Source: Hyperoplus lanceolatus (taxonomy: Eukaryota; Chordata; Actinopteri; Uranoscopiformes; Ammodytidae). Taken from it: a stretch of 64,000 nt of DNA. Below the pieces are notes generated by a model. That model had not been told where the DNA came from. It saw only the letters and a program-made list of their open reading frames with translations, and ran no database searches. Shown in pieces: positions 1-49,800 of this stretch. The DNA lies in NCBI GenBank assembly GCA_026929865.2, contig CM049397.1, forward strand, positions 2,462,501-2,526,500. The letters are read 5' to 3'. How positions within the stretch are numbered: position 1 is the first letter of the stretch; each line of letters starts with the position of its first letter. The translations under genes were made by a program, and so were the position numbers.

Positions 1-1080
1 ACCAACAGTCACTGGAGCTGAACAGTTCACTTCACCTGCAAAACAGGTTCAGTGCAGCAAACACTATGAACCAGCCTCATTGAGATAACACACTGTCACT
101 CAGAACCTGCTCAGAGTACAAACACTAGCATCAAACCCCAATACACAAATTACAAACTTTTAATCTTTACAGTTTAAATAATTTGAGTTATTTCACACAA
201 ATTACATAATATTTTCTTTGATGAAAGGGTGAAATTCTTTCACATGAAATTGTTTATTTTATAACATATCAGTTTTTTTTAGGAAAACAAAAATAAATGC
301 AAATCAGAAGTTTGCTTCAATATATACACATTTTGTATATTTTATTGAAAACATTTCCAAATGTAGTATTTATCTGTGTAAATATTCTATAATTGTAATA
401 GAGAAATCAATTCCTGTAATGTTGTCATTTACTATAAGGATGCAACTCTGAACTGTTTGTTTGCTGGAAAATTCGCTTCACAGATGCAACTTTAGATTTT
501 TGCAGATTGGGTTGCACTCTCAACCCTGCCTCTCTCAATGAGAGACCATGATTCACAACAGGGTCTATCAGTGTTGCCCTTACTGTATTTCATCAGACAT
601 TACAGCTCTATGTCTTCTAGGTCTTCCTCCACACATCCACACTCTCACTGCCACTCTTCTCCCTCCAACAACCTGTCTTCATTGGACCATTTACAAAAAA
701 ATATATATTTTTGAGCTTTCCCTTTATACTGTATATGTTCACTAACAAGTCTAAAACAAGACACCTTCTTAGTGTTTCAGTTGAAATTGCAATCTGCAGT
801 GTCTGAAATGCACTAGGCATTCATTCTGTTTTGAATGTGTGGTCTACAGTTGTGGCAGCAGTGTGTTAGCATTTGAAAAAAGTGCTGGAAATCCACAGTG
901 TTGTGCAGGCTGTGGTTAAACCATGAGATAGATGTGTAGAGTTTTGAAAATTGTCTTTTATCAATGAAAAACGAGCTAGAGTTTGGCCCGAATGAACCGC
1001 TGCTCTGCATACTGTTGTTAGAGTTTTGCACATGTCGCTCCAGTTGTGCCCACTGTGGTTTAGCAATCGAAAAAAAACTG
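1..1080 (+). mobile_element. TA-flanked MITE copy, left end beyond window
   Basis: Aligns along its length with the complete copy at 7496-8613. Position 1 corresponds to about 80 bp inside that element. It ends with the family TIR (...aatcgaaaaaaaactg) followed by TA. No transposase remains. Confidence 0.8.
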
Positions 1081-1176
1081 TAATGCCTTTGTCATGGTAC
1101 GCTCACCCAGGAACAACAGCTGGCGATGTTACGGTGTGTGGCAGGCAAGCAGGACCCAAATGCAGACTGTAACTGT

Positions 1177-2009
1177 AAGATGTCTTGTTTTAGACTTGTT
1201 AGTGAACATATACAGTATAAAGGGAAACCTCAAAATATATATTTTTTTGGAAATGGACCAAGGAAGACAGGTTGTTGGAGGGAGAAGAGTGGCAGTGAGA
1301 GTGGGGATGTGTGGAGGAAGACAGAGCTGTAATGTCTGATGAAATACAGTAAGGGCTACACTGACAGACCCTGTTGTGAATCATGGTCTCTCTTTGAGAG
1401 AGGCAGGGTTGAGAGTGCAACCCAATCTGCAAAAATCTAAAGTTGCATCTGTAATACGAATTCTCCAGCAAACTAACAGCTCAGAGTTGCATCCTTACAG
1501 TAAATGACAACATTTCAGGAATTGATTTCTGTTTTACAATTATAGAATATTTACACAGATAAATACTACATTTGGAAATGTTTTCAATAAAATATACAAA
1601 ATGTGTATCTATTGAAGCAAACTTCTGATTTTCATTTCTTTTTGTTTTCCTAAAAAAACTGGTATGTTATAAAATAAACAATTTCATGTGAAATAATTTC
1701 ACCCTTTCATGAAAGAAAATATTATGTAATTTGTGTGAAATAACTCAAATTATTTAAACTGTAAAGATTAAAAGTTTGTAATTTGTGTATTGGGGTTTGA
1801 TGCTAGTGTTTGTACTCTGAGTGTGTTCTGACTGACAGTGTGTGTTATCTCAGTGAGGCTGGTTCATAGTGTTTGCTGCACTGAGCCTGTTTTGCAGGTG
1901 AAGTGAACTGTTCAGCTCCAGTGACTGTTGGTAGTGCAGACTGTAGTTAGAGTTTTGCACATAAAGCTACGGTTGTGCCCACTGTGGTTTAGCGATCGAA
2001 AACAAACTG
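1177..2009 (-). mobile_element. second MITE copy, inverted relative to 1-1080
   Basis: Reverse complement of the 1-1080 copy, truncated at its inner end near 1177 and intact at the outer TIR (gcgatcgaaaacaaactg then TA at 2010). The two copies make a long imperfect hairpin separated by about 96 bp. Confidence 0.8.
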
Positions 2010-2902
<893 letters not shown>

Positions 2903-3074
2903 CTGTCCTCAAGCCATCTGCCTAGGGGTCAACAACCCATCAGCATCCCAAAAGACAAGAAAAATCAAGCCTCCCCTCCCCCGCCCCACAGCTCTCTGTC
3001 GTTACCTCCCCCGCCCCACAGCTCTCTGTCTTTTCCAGCCGTCACCCTCCTGCCCTTAGTGACCTAGACCCAGA

Positions 3075-3268
3075 GGATGGATGATGGATGGATGGATGGA
3101 AGGATGGAAGGATGGAAGGATGGATGGATGGATGGATGGATGGATGGATGGATGGATGGATGGATGGATGGATGATGGATGGAAGGATGGAAGGATGGAT
3201 GGATGGATGGATGGTGGATGGATGGATGGATGGATGGATGGATGGGTGGATGGATGGATGGATGATGG
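3075..3268. repeat. (ATGG)n tetranucleotide array with interruptions
   Basis: Runs of GGAT/ATGG with occasional AAGG and GATGAT variants. It creates long low-complexity reading frames (DGWM repeats) that are not genes. Confidence 0.97.
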
Positions 3269-3284
3269 ACAGATGGATGCATGG

Positions 3285-4270
3285 GAGAATTGTGATTTGA
3301 GCGTAGATGCTGAATCACAGGAGTGAGAGCAAGTTTTCAGGTTGTGGCTGGATGAAGGCTAAAGACTGTCAAGGCCTATATTATTTCATGTCTTCTCCTG
3401 CCATCTAGTGGACAAAAGTAGGAGCAGCCTCTTATAGGCCATCAGGGACAAAATAAACACTTAACAGCAAAATCTTCCATCGCCAACCTCTTCTGATTGG
3501 CAGATTTCCCCCACCAAATACTATTTATTTTAAATGTTACTTTATAAAGTTCATAGGTGTCATAGCCGCTCGCTGTAGTCATTCTGCTTGTTCAAACTAG
3601 ACACAAAGACATTATTTGCTGAGGCACTTTCAATAAAGTTAATGGAGTACAAAAGCCATTGTTCTTGTTCCGCGTAAACATGCATTCAACGGTTTATTCA
3701 AGCTATTATGAGGCTTCAGCAGTTATGAATTAGAATGATCAAGCATGTCTTCAAATGTTAAGTCTTTAAAGTACAACATTAGTTAGGCCTATCCTTTTTC
3801 TGAAGATCACGAGACAACGACCAACCTTTTGTAGTGATGGGCTTAGCTCTTGATTGAGGCCCACTCTTCTTATGGATTCACTTCATGGAGAAATGAATTG
3901 GCAGAAAATGTGGATATATTTTTTCCCCCAATAATAAAGATAAAGTGATGGATAAGGATGTTATTTTGTACATTTATTGAAGCCTAAATCCACACTCCAA
4001 ACCAAACTTTGAGCAACAGTAGGCCTGCCACGCAAAGAGGCATCTGGAGTAGCCTAGAGCAAGAGTAACAACAAACTGTTATTGGGAAATTCTTTTTAGA
4101 CTTTATTTTTTATATTGGTGTTTTAATAGGCTATATTTGTATGGGCTAATTTCTTTCTCTTTTGTAGCAGACAGTTTTCTGCGTGTGCTATTGTTATGGC
4201 CAACACAAAAAGGCAAGGATGGAACAACTTCGATGCTGTAGGGCACTTTTTAGTATTCTTAAATACAGGT
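3285..4270. other. unannotated intergenic sequence
   Basis: No coding signal recognised. AT-rich with fish-type repeat-like words, but no boundaries could be supported. Confidence 0.4.
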
Positions 4271-4271
4271 T

Positions 4272-5161
4272 AATACCCAGGGGGCAAAGTGATTTTATGG
4301 ACACCAAAAATGAAATCTAGGACCTTCCACGATCACAACCTGGGTGGACAACCTTGTCAACAAGCTGCTGGAAAGCTACAGCGGGCCGACATAGCAAATC
4401 AGAACCACTGTTTAAGTGAATGGGGGTGAATGGGGGTGGGCTAATGGGGAATTTGTTGAACTCATAGATATCATTATGAAACTTTGCCAGTTGATTACTG
4501 ACATTAAAACAAATACTTTTTGTATTACAGTATTTTCCAAAAAGATTTGATAAATATGAAAAATCATCAATATCTTACTAATGATGCGTACATTTGCATA
4601 TCTGCAAAGCCCCAAAATCTAGATGTTGGAAGAAAACCAAGTCAATTTGTTTTTAAATTTTGAAAACAAAACAAGTGTCCAACTGCCTGAAGCCTTTCCT
4701 AATCACAGTTCAAATTTGATCAATAACCCATAGAAAATACATTTTTTACACAGTTTTTTCCAAGGGAATGTCTAGCCGTTTCCTAAAATACCAGCTGGAG
4801 ACTCCAAAAGGACACTTTTGGTCCATAGCACATGAAATGTAACTGTGTAAAAAATGTATTTTCTATGGGTTATTGATCAAATTTGAACTGTGATTAGGAA
4901 AGGCTTCAGGCAGTTGGACACTTGTTTTGTTTTCAAAATTTAAAAACAAATTGACTTTGTTTTCTTCCAACATCTAGATTTTGGGGCTTTGCAGATATGC
5001 AAATTTACGCATCATTAGTAAGATATTGATGATTTTTCATATTTATTCAAACTTTTTGGAAAACACTGTAATACAAAAAGTTGTTGTCCACCCAGGTTGG
5101 GATCCTGGAGGGTCCTGGATATCATTTCTGGTGAACAACCTTTTACAACGCTCCATGTCTG

Positions 5162-5193
<32 letters not shown>

Positions 5194-5213
5194 GGGTTTT
5201 GCCCCCTAGGTAT
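4272..5213. mobile_element. fold-back DNA element with long inverted arms
   Basis: Outer inverted ends read cccagggggcaaagtg at left and the complement of ttttgccccctaggtata at right. About 260-bp inner arms (around 4505-4765 and 4840-5095) are near-perfect inverted copies around a 75-bp loop. A poly-T run (5161-5188) interrupts the right arm. No transposase. Confidence 0.75.
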
Positions 5214-5508
5214 AAGGTTTCTTTCTTTTTTTTTTCTCATTTATGATCTGTATAGCCTGCGCGTTCTGAAGCCTGGTGTTATACACGCCGCTACAGTAGA
5301 GGGCGGTAATAAGCTAGAGCTGCATGCCGCCGTAAAACTAAAAAAAGATGACGAAGTAGAAGCATGGACCTATTTATGAGCTTTTATCATTTCTTAATAG
5401 GTCCATGATTGTGAGCCATGGACCTATCATGAAATGAGGCTATGAGCTTTTATATACTATCTGGTTATGAGTATACGGGGTAGACCATGGGAGACGCGGT
5501 CGACATGC

Positions 5509-5518
5509 ACCGGAAGTG
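5509..5518 (+). promoter_or_regulatory. ETS-type site in candidate TOP3B promoter
   Basis: ACCGGAAGTG lies about 200 bp upstream of the TOP3B start codon and matches the ETS/GABP core common in TATA-less housekeeping promoters. No TATA box stands out in the correct place. The functional assignment is inference from position and motif only. Confidence 0.35.
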
Positions 5519-5716
5519 AATAACATGTAAACATCAGTCATGTCCGCTCTCTCGTGGTTCATAACTCTTAGCCTATCAGAAGCAGGGACCTATAAAGAAA
5601 GCTCAGAAGCGTCCTCCAGATTGAGGTAGTTCTTATCTATGGATGGTTCATCATAGGAAAGTGGTTATTGCTAGTACTCGGTGAAACAGTAAGACAACAG
5701 CAGCATCCCATTCACA

Positions 5717-41581
<35,865 letters not shown>

Positions 41582-41983
41582 TGTGTGTATAGTGTGCATC
41601 CTGTTGTTCTATTCCAGACACACAGCTGTATAGGACAGTCAATTGACTTTTTGTTTTTACACATGTTGAATTGTGCTGAAGTAAAATATCTTCTTAAAAA
41701 AATGTTTGCTGTGAGTGTGGTTGTTCATATAAAAAGATGTCTTAAATATGAAATGCTATAGAAAATGATGTACCGTCAGTGACGCACACAAAGTTAGCAT
41801 CTCAACATTTTATTTGATAACTTCAACTAATGCTCTCCTATATCAGTTTTTTCATTTTCACTTTCATCATTTACTTTAAACTTTCTCAGTCTAATCTATC
41901 ATGCTCTGTGGAAAAGTAGAGCTGTAACAATAAGTCAATGAATGAACTACTCATAGTTTGTAGTGATTGGTTTAACTGTTTAG

Positions 41984-42265
<282 letters not shown>

Positions 42266-42269
42266 CGTT

Positions 42270-42755
42270 TTGTAATTTTCCAAAATGGCCAAATGAATCC
42301 TTCGGGGGATTTTAGACTGTTAGTCATATTAAACTACAAATTTCAATTGGCAAATGTCACACATGATCATAGAAAAGTCGATTAATCGATCAAATAAGTT
42401 GCAGATTAATACAAATTCAAACTTAATAAGTTGTAGCCCTATCAAAGATCAGTGTTTACCTTTTTTGTTCCCTTGTAATATTAATGAATGGCCTGACAAT
42501 CCTTGGTAGCAGAGTAAAAACATTTATTTATTATTTGCCATCCTTTGACAAGAGAGAGATATGTTCCTTTAAATCTACAGTAGTGGGAGGAGTTAGTGTG
42601 ATGACGTGAAGAGAGTAGTCCAATAGGGGGTGACGAGCATAGCGTAGATCTCCAAACATTATTGATAGTGTACATTAATAATGTACAGTTCCCGTCAGTG
42701 CTTAACCATCGGGCTTAGCTGCGCAGTTGTCCATCAATGAACGACTGTTGACTTC
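42270..42755. other. TOP3B-PPM1F intergenic sequence
   Basis: No feature recognised. It presumably includes the PPM1F promoter near the candidate 5' exon. Confidence 0.35.
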
Positions 42756-42759
42756 GGTC

Positions 42760-42836
42760 GACAGGGCGTGTTTCTGTCTAGTCTGTAGTGTGTATGCGTG
42801 CTGTGCTAAGGGACCCTTTCCAGTTAGCTAACTCGG
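42760..42836 (+). other. ppm1f: candidate PPM1F 5' untranslated exon
   Basis: The first coding exon begins just after an acceptor-like ctgtag or ccccag, so an upstream noncoding exon is expected. A good donor (CGG|GTAAGA) lies at 42836/42837 in a less repetitive stretch between TOP3B and the coding start. Both the start and the assignment are inference. Confidence 0.3.
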
Positions 42837-43730
42837 GTAAGATGTACTAACGGTCTTAATAGGCCTACTACTTTACCTAAACTAACTCAGGCATTATTTA
42901 GCGCACTTTGAGGTTGGTTGACAGTCTGTGTGTGACAGTGTAACGTTAATGTGCCCGCCGTGGGATCTCTGCCTCTCTTCAACACTAACGGGGAGATCAC
43001 ACACAACGCAATGTGTCTCATCACACGGTCACTCGTCAAATCGTGCCATTTGTTCGTGTTTTGAATGTGATGACTGAATGTGTAGCAGGCAGCCTACGTT
43101 ATAAGCATCTTGTCGAAGGCTACAGCCTCTCTGTTGTAGAACTATTGCAGTAGGCCTTCTCGTGGTTATTTTTTTAAAATTCTATGTTCATATCTTTTGA
43201 ATTTCACGTCATAATTATAAGCCTATACTGCTGTAACTGCTCGCATCGTTTACAGCCGTGTCCCTTCCATGTTGTGCTCATATATTTTCAGCTGAATTAA
43301 CAAACAACTAAAAAGTTACACAAGTGGTTCCTTCTTGGCTATTGCAGGCTATGTGTTAAGGGAAGCCACATAACATACGTGAACACATTGTTGATGTAGG
43401 CTAAGTCAAATCACGAGACAATACAATATTCAGTAGGTATAGAACATTTGGGCTTAGGCTCATTTTAACGAAGTAAATCAGAATATCGTCTGGAAAAGTA
43501 TAGGCAAGGATTGACACAGTAAGACAGTTACACCATCAGCAGGTGTAGCCTTCTAGATAGGCTCTGTGCGTTGTTATGACTCCAGTTGTGACCTAATAGT
43601 GGTGTAATAATATATTGATTCATTTGTGAGTGATAGCCTACGGAATGAGATGTGTGACTATATTTTTTCTATCAGAGTGGCAGAGTGAAATCTGACGCCC
43701 CCTTCTTCTGGCTGTAGTTCCCCAGGGCGT
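42837..43730. other. PPM1F 5' intron, mostly single-copy-looking
   Basis: No interspersed repeat or coding signal recognised. Confidence 0.4.
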
Positions 43731-43731
43731 G

Positions 43732-43892
43732 ATGGAGGAGGCTGGGGTGTTCCTGGGCCGGTTGCTGGAGGAGCTCCCCTGCTCTCTGGAGCCCGGCTGC
43801 CCGCTGCCTGCCACCCCTCTGAGCCGCAGGGTCACTGTGGAGGAGCTGCATGGAGAGAGCCTGGAGCTGGGCCAGAGGCTGCTGGCAGACAG
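43732..43892 (+). CDS. ppm1f: PPM1F coding exon 1 (residues 1-53)
   Basis: Starts [20 protein letters not shown] and ends two bases into codon 54 at donor GTACCA. The N-terminus is poorly conserved in this family. Start chosen as the first ATG after the acceptor; the preceding codon is GTG. Confidence 0.85.
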
Positions 43893-46800
43893 GTACCACT
43901 GCACACTAAGGGCTGTTCACACATTACGTTACATTACATTTTATTTAGCTGACGCTTTTATCCAAAGCGACTTCCATTAAGTGCATTCAACAGTGAAGGT
44001 ACAAACTCATAACAACAAAATTATGTAAGTACTATAGCTTCAAATAAACCAAACTACAAAGTACCACATGTAAGTGCTACATGGAGATGTAACAAGTGCA
44101 ATTTATTTTTATTTTTTTTTGTCAAAGTGCAGTCTGAGGAGATGTGTTTTAAGGCTGCGGCAGAAGATGTGTTAACTGTCAGCTGATCTGATGTTAATGG
44201 GGAGTTCGATCCACCATTTAGGAGCCAAGACAGCAAACGGGACGTGATTTAGTCGAGTGACCCCGTTTCCACTTGTCTTTAACATGTGGTTTTTGTGATC
44301 TGATCACATGAGGACAGCTCTAACTACAGGTGGAAACACTCTGAAGACGCATTGAGATCGGATCACAAAAACCACATTCGGAGGTGGTTTACGTAGCTCG
44401 TGTCACTGCGGTCAAGCCATGATTTCGCTCATATTTTCAATATCTAGTGGGCTTTTATTTTGAAACCACACATCAGAATTCCCTTAAACTTCTTGTGTGA
44501 CCTCATGGGGTTGTGAACTATGACCCTGGAGTGGAATGAGCCTGGAATAACAGGGCATTTCCTTTTAAATTGAATCCAAAATCATACCTAATTTCTCTCA
44601 TATTTTCAATATCTAGTGGTCTTTTATTTTGAAACTACACATCAGAGTGTCCTGAAACTTCTTGTGTGACCTCATGGGATTGTGAACTATGACCCTGGAG
44701 TGGAATGAGTCTGAAATAACAGGGCTTTACCTTTTAAATTGAATCCAAAATCATATCTAATTTGTCTCATATTTTCAATTTCTAGTGGGCTTTTATTTTG
44801 AAACTACACATCAGAGTGTCCTGAAACTTCTTGTGTGACCTCATGGGGTCGTGAGCTATGACCCTGCAGTGGAATGAGTCTGGAATAACAGGGCTTTCCC
44901 TTTTAAATTGAATCCAAAATCATATCTAATTTGTCTCATATTTTCAATTTCTAGTGGGCTTTTATTTTGAAACTACTACTACCAGAAGGTCTTGAAACTT
45001 ACTGGGTCACACTATGGGGTTGTGTACTACAACCCTGATTTGGAATCAGTCTGTGATAACAAGGCGTTTCCTTTTAAATCTCCAATGAAAAAAACTATTG
45101 ACATAAGCTTACATTTGTCAATTAGTTGGTCTTTTATTTTGAAAGTACATATCACAACGTCCGTGCATTTCCTTTTATAGTATTTGCTTTTATTTACCGT
45201 CTTCTGGTATGTACCAGACAAAGGCATTTATTTTGAAACTATGCTTTTATTTTGAAACTAGTTCTGTGGCGCTATAACCGTAATGGCTAGTACAAACAGG
45301 TACAGCAAAAACTTGGGTCGGCTGGCTTGACTGTCGTTTTCGATGGGTCGGCTGGCTTGACCGCAGTCTCGTGTCCGATGTGTCCACATTCAAATAGTAG
45401 TGGAAACAGCAGAGTGACTTTTGTCCACATTAGGGACCTCCTACTCAACTGCCGCCACCTGTCTGAGCGGAAATACGTTGAAAATGCATCACTGGCGTTC
45501 ATGCAGCTTTTATAGAAGCCTCATGAACGTTATTTGCATCCGCCAGTATTGCAAATGACAAGCTTTCTGTCCTCTGGTTTCATTTCACTGCGTAAATCTG
45601 CTATTGACTGGAGAGCTGCAAGGCAACGACTTCCTGTTCTTATCTGCTTAAAAATAAAAGTCAACTCACGTTTGGATAGTAACAGGCTTTTAATGTGAAG
45701 GCGCACAGGCAATATTCCGTTCGCACAAGCAGTAACTTAACTGCATAAAGCCGTGTTCTGGTGCTGGTGACAAGAGTGTATCAGACGTTAGAAAAGCCGC
45801 CCGGCAAACACACATCTTTCACCAGCCAAAGTGGCGTAATAACTTACTCGCCCAAGAGTTTTTACTTTTATATACTATCTATGATATTTACCCGCATTTG
45901 GCGAGTGTTAATGTAGAGCCCTCTAAGCAGTGTTGTGCATCGCTCCTCCTTGTCTAAATGAGACAGTAGCCTATCTCTTCAACCTAGACTTGTAATTATC
46001 TTCGCACGTAATGCATTTTAATAGCAAATGCGATTAAAACTGTGGCACTGTACAGCCCTGTATCTTTACTTGTTTGAACCCCACCGGTTAAAAACAGAAA
46101 TGCTAACGGAAATGATGTACGTGTTGATTTACATACTGAGCGGGTATGTAAATCCGATCACAGCTGGACAAAGAAGTCACATGTGGACAGACAGGTGTGA
46201 ACACACGGATTGAGAGCTGCCACTTGTGATCAGAATACCAAAATCACATCATAATCCCAGGTGGAAACAGGGCCACACCAGCTTTGTGGGTTGAAACCAA
46301 CCCTGGAGCCTCTAAGCCCTTGGTGTTGGGTCGGGTGGGTTTGAACACAGTCCCAGACACTGGTGCGCACTAGAGAAAGCTGGTTTTTTTTCTCACCAGG
46401 AAACATGCATTTACAAAAAGACAGCAGACAGCTAAGGTAACACCCAGGCCACTGAGGCCAGAGATAAAAGCACACTTCAACTGATTCAAGCAAGCCAGGT
46501 TTCTAAAATGAATATGGTTTAGTGGAATGTGCTGCATGTATACACTTTTTTTCAAAGCGGGGAGAAAGAAGAAATGACTTCAGTGTGTCTACAGATGGCT
46601 ATTCCCATCCCTTCACAGCACATTACAGAGTCCATTGTATTAAATACTGCTGTGATGTATTGCACCACACAGGTTAAGCTGTGGTGTCGTCAGTGGAGTG
46701 AATGCAGGAGTAGTTATTTGCCCATCCTGGCTACATTCCACACATTCCTGACAGCTCTGTGCTTGCCATGGCTCAGTCACACTATGCATGGTTGTAACAC

Positions 46801-49800
46801 TGCAGAATAATACTCTCTGTTAACTGTTATAGGTAGAGCCTGCAGTTGCTTTACAAAATGTAATGTCATTCTTAGTATTGAACAATTTTATCATCATAAA
46901 TCCAGACAATATTATTTTGAGGCACCTGGGACCAAACTTAAGAACTAGAATATGTTTGTAAACCAAACTGTGGGCCCTGCTGCTGTAAACAACAACAGTG
47001 AAACAGTAACTTTTATGTTAGCTATCTCACTTCAAACAGTGTTCCTGTGCGAAAAGTTTGTTTTTTCAGTTATGAGAATATAGCCTACACATTTCCTTTC
47101 TCTGACACACAAAGTCACACAGTGCACATTTAAAAAGGAAATCTGGGAGTACCAACAGCAGAGCTTCAAATGACTAGCTCTGTGATGATGATGATGATGA
47201 TTTATAATGCCATACAATTAGTTGGAACCTTGCACAGGAGGACTTGATTTTCATCTTACTGTAAAGCCAAACGATAGTCAGTAGTGGGGGATTGTGGAAT
47301 ATGTACATTGTACAGTGCTGATGCTTTGACCTGTCATTCCCCAGAATGCAGCATTAAGTGGGAGTGGGCATTAAAGGTGGCGTCAGTCATTCTGGAGAAT
47401 GCTTGTTTTCAAAAATCAGTGAATATCTCCTCGCGATCTTATACCTGTCTGAACTGTGTGTGCACCGGATAAATCAAATTTGGTGTTAATACACAGCCTA
47501 GGCTCTGTAATAGTGTGTAAAAAGGGGCCCACCGTAGCTAGCAACATACCTGTTTGCCAGCACTCCATACAAGGTGCATGTTTGAAATAGGAACACGGAA
47601 AATTCCAAACCTGAGTGAGGTCTGGGTCCTGGCTTGTGTATAGTTGTTCTTCAGCAGTTTGCCCTTTCAGGAAGACGGTTCATATCCTGTTTGTAGAACC
47701 AGCATTGTTCTACCCACTTCCTGTTTCCTAAACCCAGGCTGCCCTGCAACATGAATGTCATTCTGTAAAGGAAAGGGAGTGAGGAGATATTCACTGATTC
47801 TGACAAAAAGTTATTTGTCAACAAACATTCTCCAAAATATTTAAATTTTAAAGTATACATTTAAAGAATAGTTTTTATATAATATATATTTAAAAAAATC
47901 AGAAGTGTTTGAATATATATCCAAATTTTGGCAAATCTAACTTTTTCTGCATACATTTGCATCTCAAGGTCTAGGGGCCAGTTTCACAGACATGGATTAA
48001 GCCTAGTCCTGGACTAAATGGAATTGTGAATGGAGATTGTCCATTGAAAGTACAATTTAGTCCAGAACTAGGCTTAATCCATGTCTGCGAAACCGGCCCT
48101 AGATGTTTAAAGCCAGACTTAAAATCTTTATTTGATTTTTTTCAACATATTAGTTTCCAAAGCTTTTACACGACCGATTTTTTGAAAAAAACAAAACATA
48201 AATTCAAACTAATGTTGAGATAAAACACTGACCAGTGCTTGATGCACAGTGGGTTATGCTAGTGAGGTGTATCATTTTCCAGCATGTAGTAATGTGTGTG
48301 TGTCTTTAGGACTGCTCCCCCAGGCCTCAGTGCCCTCCTGTGCCAGGCAGCTCTGTCCCAGCTGCTGCTCCAGGACCTCTCACCTTTCCACTGCCCACAG
48401 GAAGACAACCAGGAGGAGGCAGAGCCACTAGTCTGTGAGTCTTTACATTCATGCTGGTACAGTTCCTAATGTTGTATAGTGTTATACTGACCCTGCCATC
48501 CTAATCACATACTCTTTCAGCTGTACATACTACACAATTACACCTTGATCTTGCCTCTTGCATATATCCGTCTCATCCCCGGTTGTTTTCATATGGACGC
48601 TTCGTCGATGTGACGTCACTTCTGGTGTGCACTGGATTGTAGGTCAGAATCGCCAAAATAGCAGGCAGGCATCCGGGTATTTTTAAGCATGCTAAATCCG
48701 ACCACAAGATTTGCCATACAACCGTACTAAATAGCAGGGAAGGGGGACGGGTTTGTCCGGGTTGGTTCCGTTTGCCCCAGGCGCAGCTGAAATGTTGATA
48801 TAAAAAGGTCCAGTTGGGATCAGGGTCCCGCTTCCTTGGAGTTAGCGGCTTTCAGGTGAGAGGATGTTTTGTGTTTTTCATGTCAAATTCAAAATATTTT
48901 GCTTCTCAGTATTTTTCTTCTAGGCTTTTACACAATGGGTTTATAACAAAACACTTGTTACCCTCAGAAAGTGTGAAGGGTAAACTATAGTTTAGATTGT
49001 GGTTAGCAAGCTAATTAGTTGTCAGATGGTTGTTGGCCTTGATGCTAGCAAGAAATTCAAGTTGGGGTTGGTCGTCAAATTTTTTAGGGGGTTGGTTGTC
49101 ACATGTTATCTCAAGGCTGCAGCCAGAAAAGGAACCCAATAACGAAAGAAATTGTCAAGCTGTATCCTCACTGACACCCCAGAGAAGGAAAGAATAGAGC
49201 AGGAAAAGGCAGCTAGCAAGCAAAAAAAAAGGGCAACAAAATCAAAACAACCCAGTGCATCCCAAACTAGACCAGCTGCCAAGGCTACAGAACGTTATGT
49301 AGGCCTATTTGTCAACTTGACAATGCAATTAAACATTCAAATTTGGTTCTGCCTCCTTGCCTTCTTTTTAAGATTTTTCCCATTAAGATAACATTGTGAC
49401 AAACAACCCCATAGTGTGTGACAACCGACCCCTTGATGGGGTTGGTTGTCACAATGTGTCAGAGTGTCTTTGATGGTAAATTACTTCTTCATTACAATAA
49501 GTTGGAAAAAAAGAGAGACACACATTTCTAGCCAACACCTTAAGCTTCAATTTAATGTAGGAATGGCTATTGACAGATGTTTTGGTGATGAGCAATTCTC
49601 ACTAGAGTAAAAAGTGTGCCTACTTACCCCGTTCTCCCCTATGGGTACTGGATCGCAGGATGAGTCTCTAATATTTAGTCTAGCCCCATTGATATGACTG
49701 CCCAGTGGCTTTTAAAGGATATTCTTATCTTATCTTCATCCGATACCAGACGTTTGTACACACTGTTTGTTGCTGTGTCGGGGTTCTAGTCCTTGGAGGG

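Noticed and set aside
3064-3326. DGWM / HPSI repeat proteins
   Set aside because: Translation of the (ATGG)n array.
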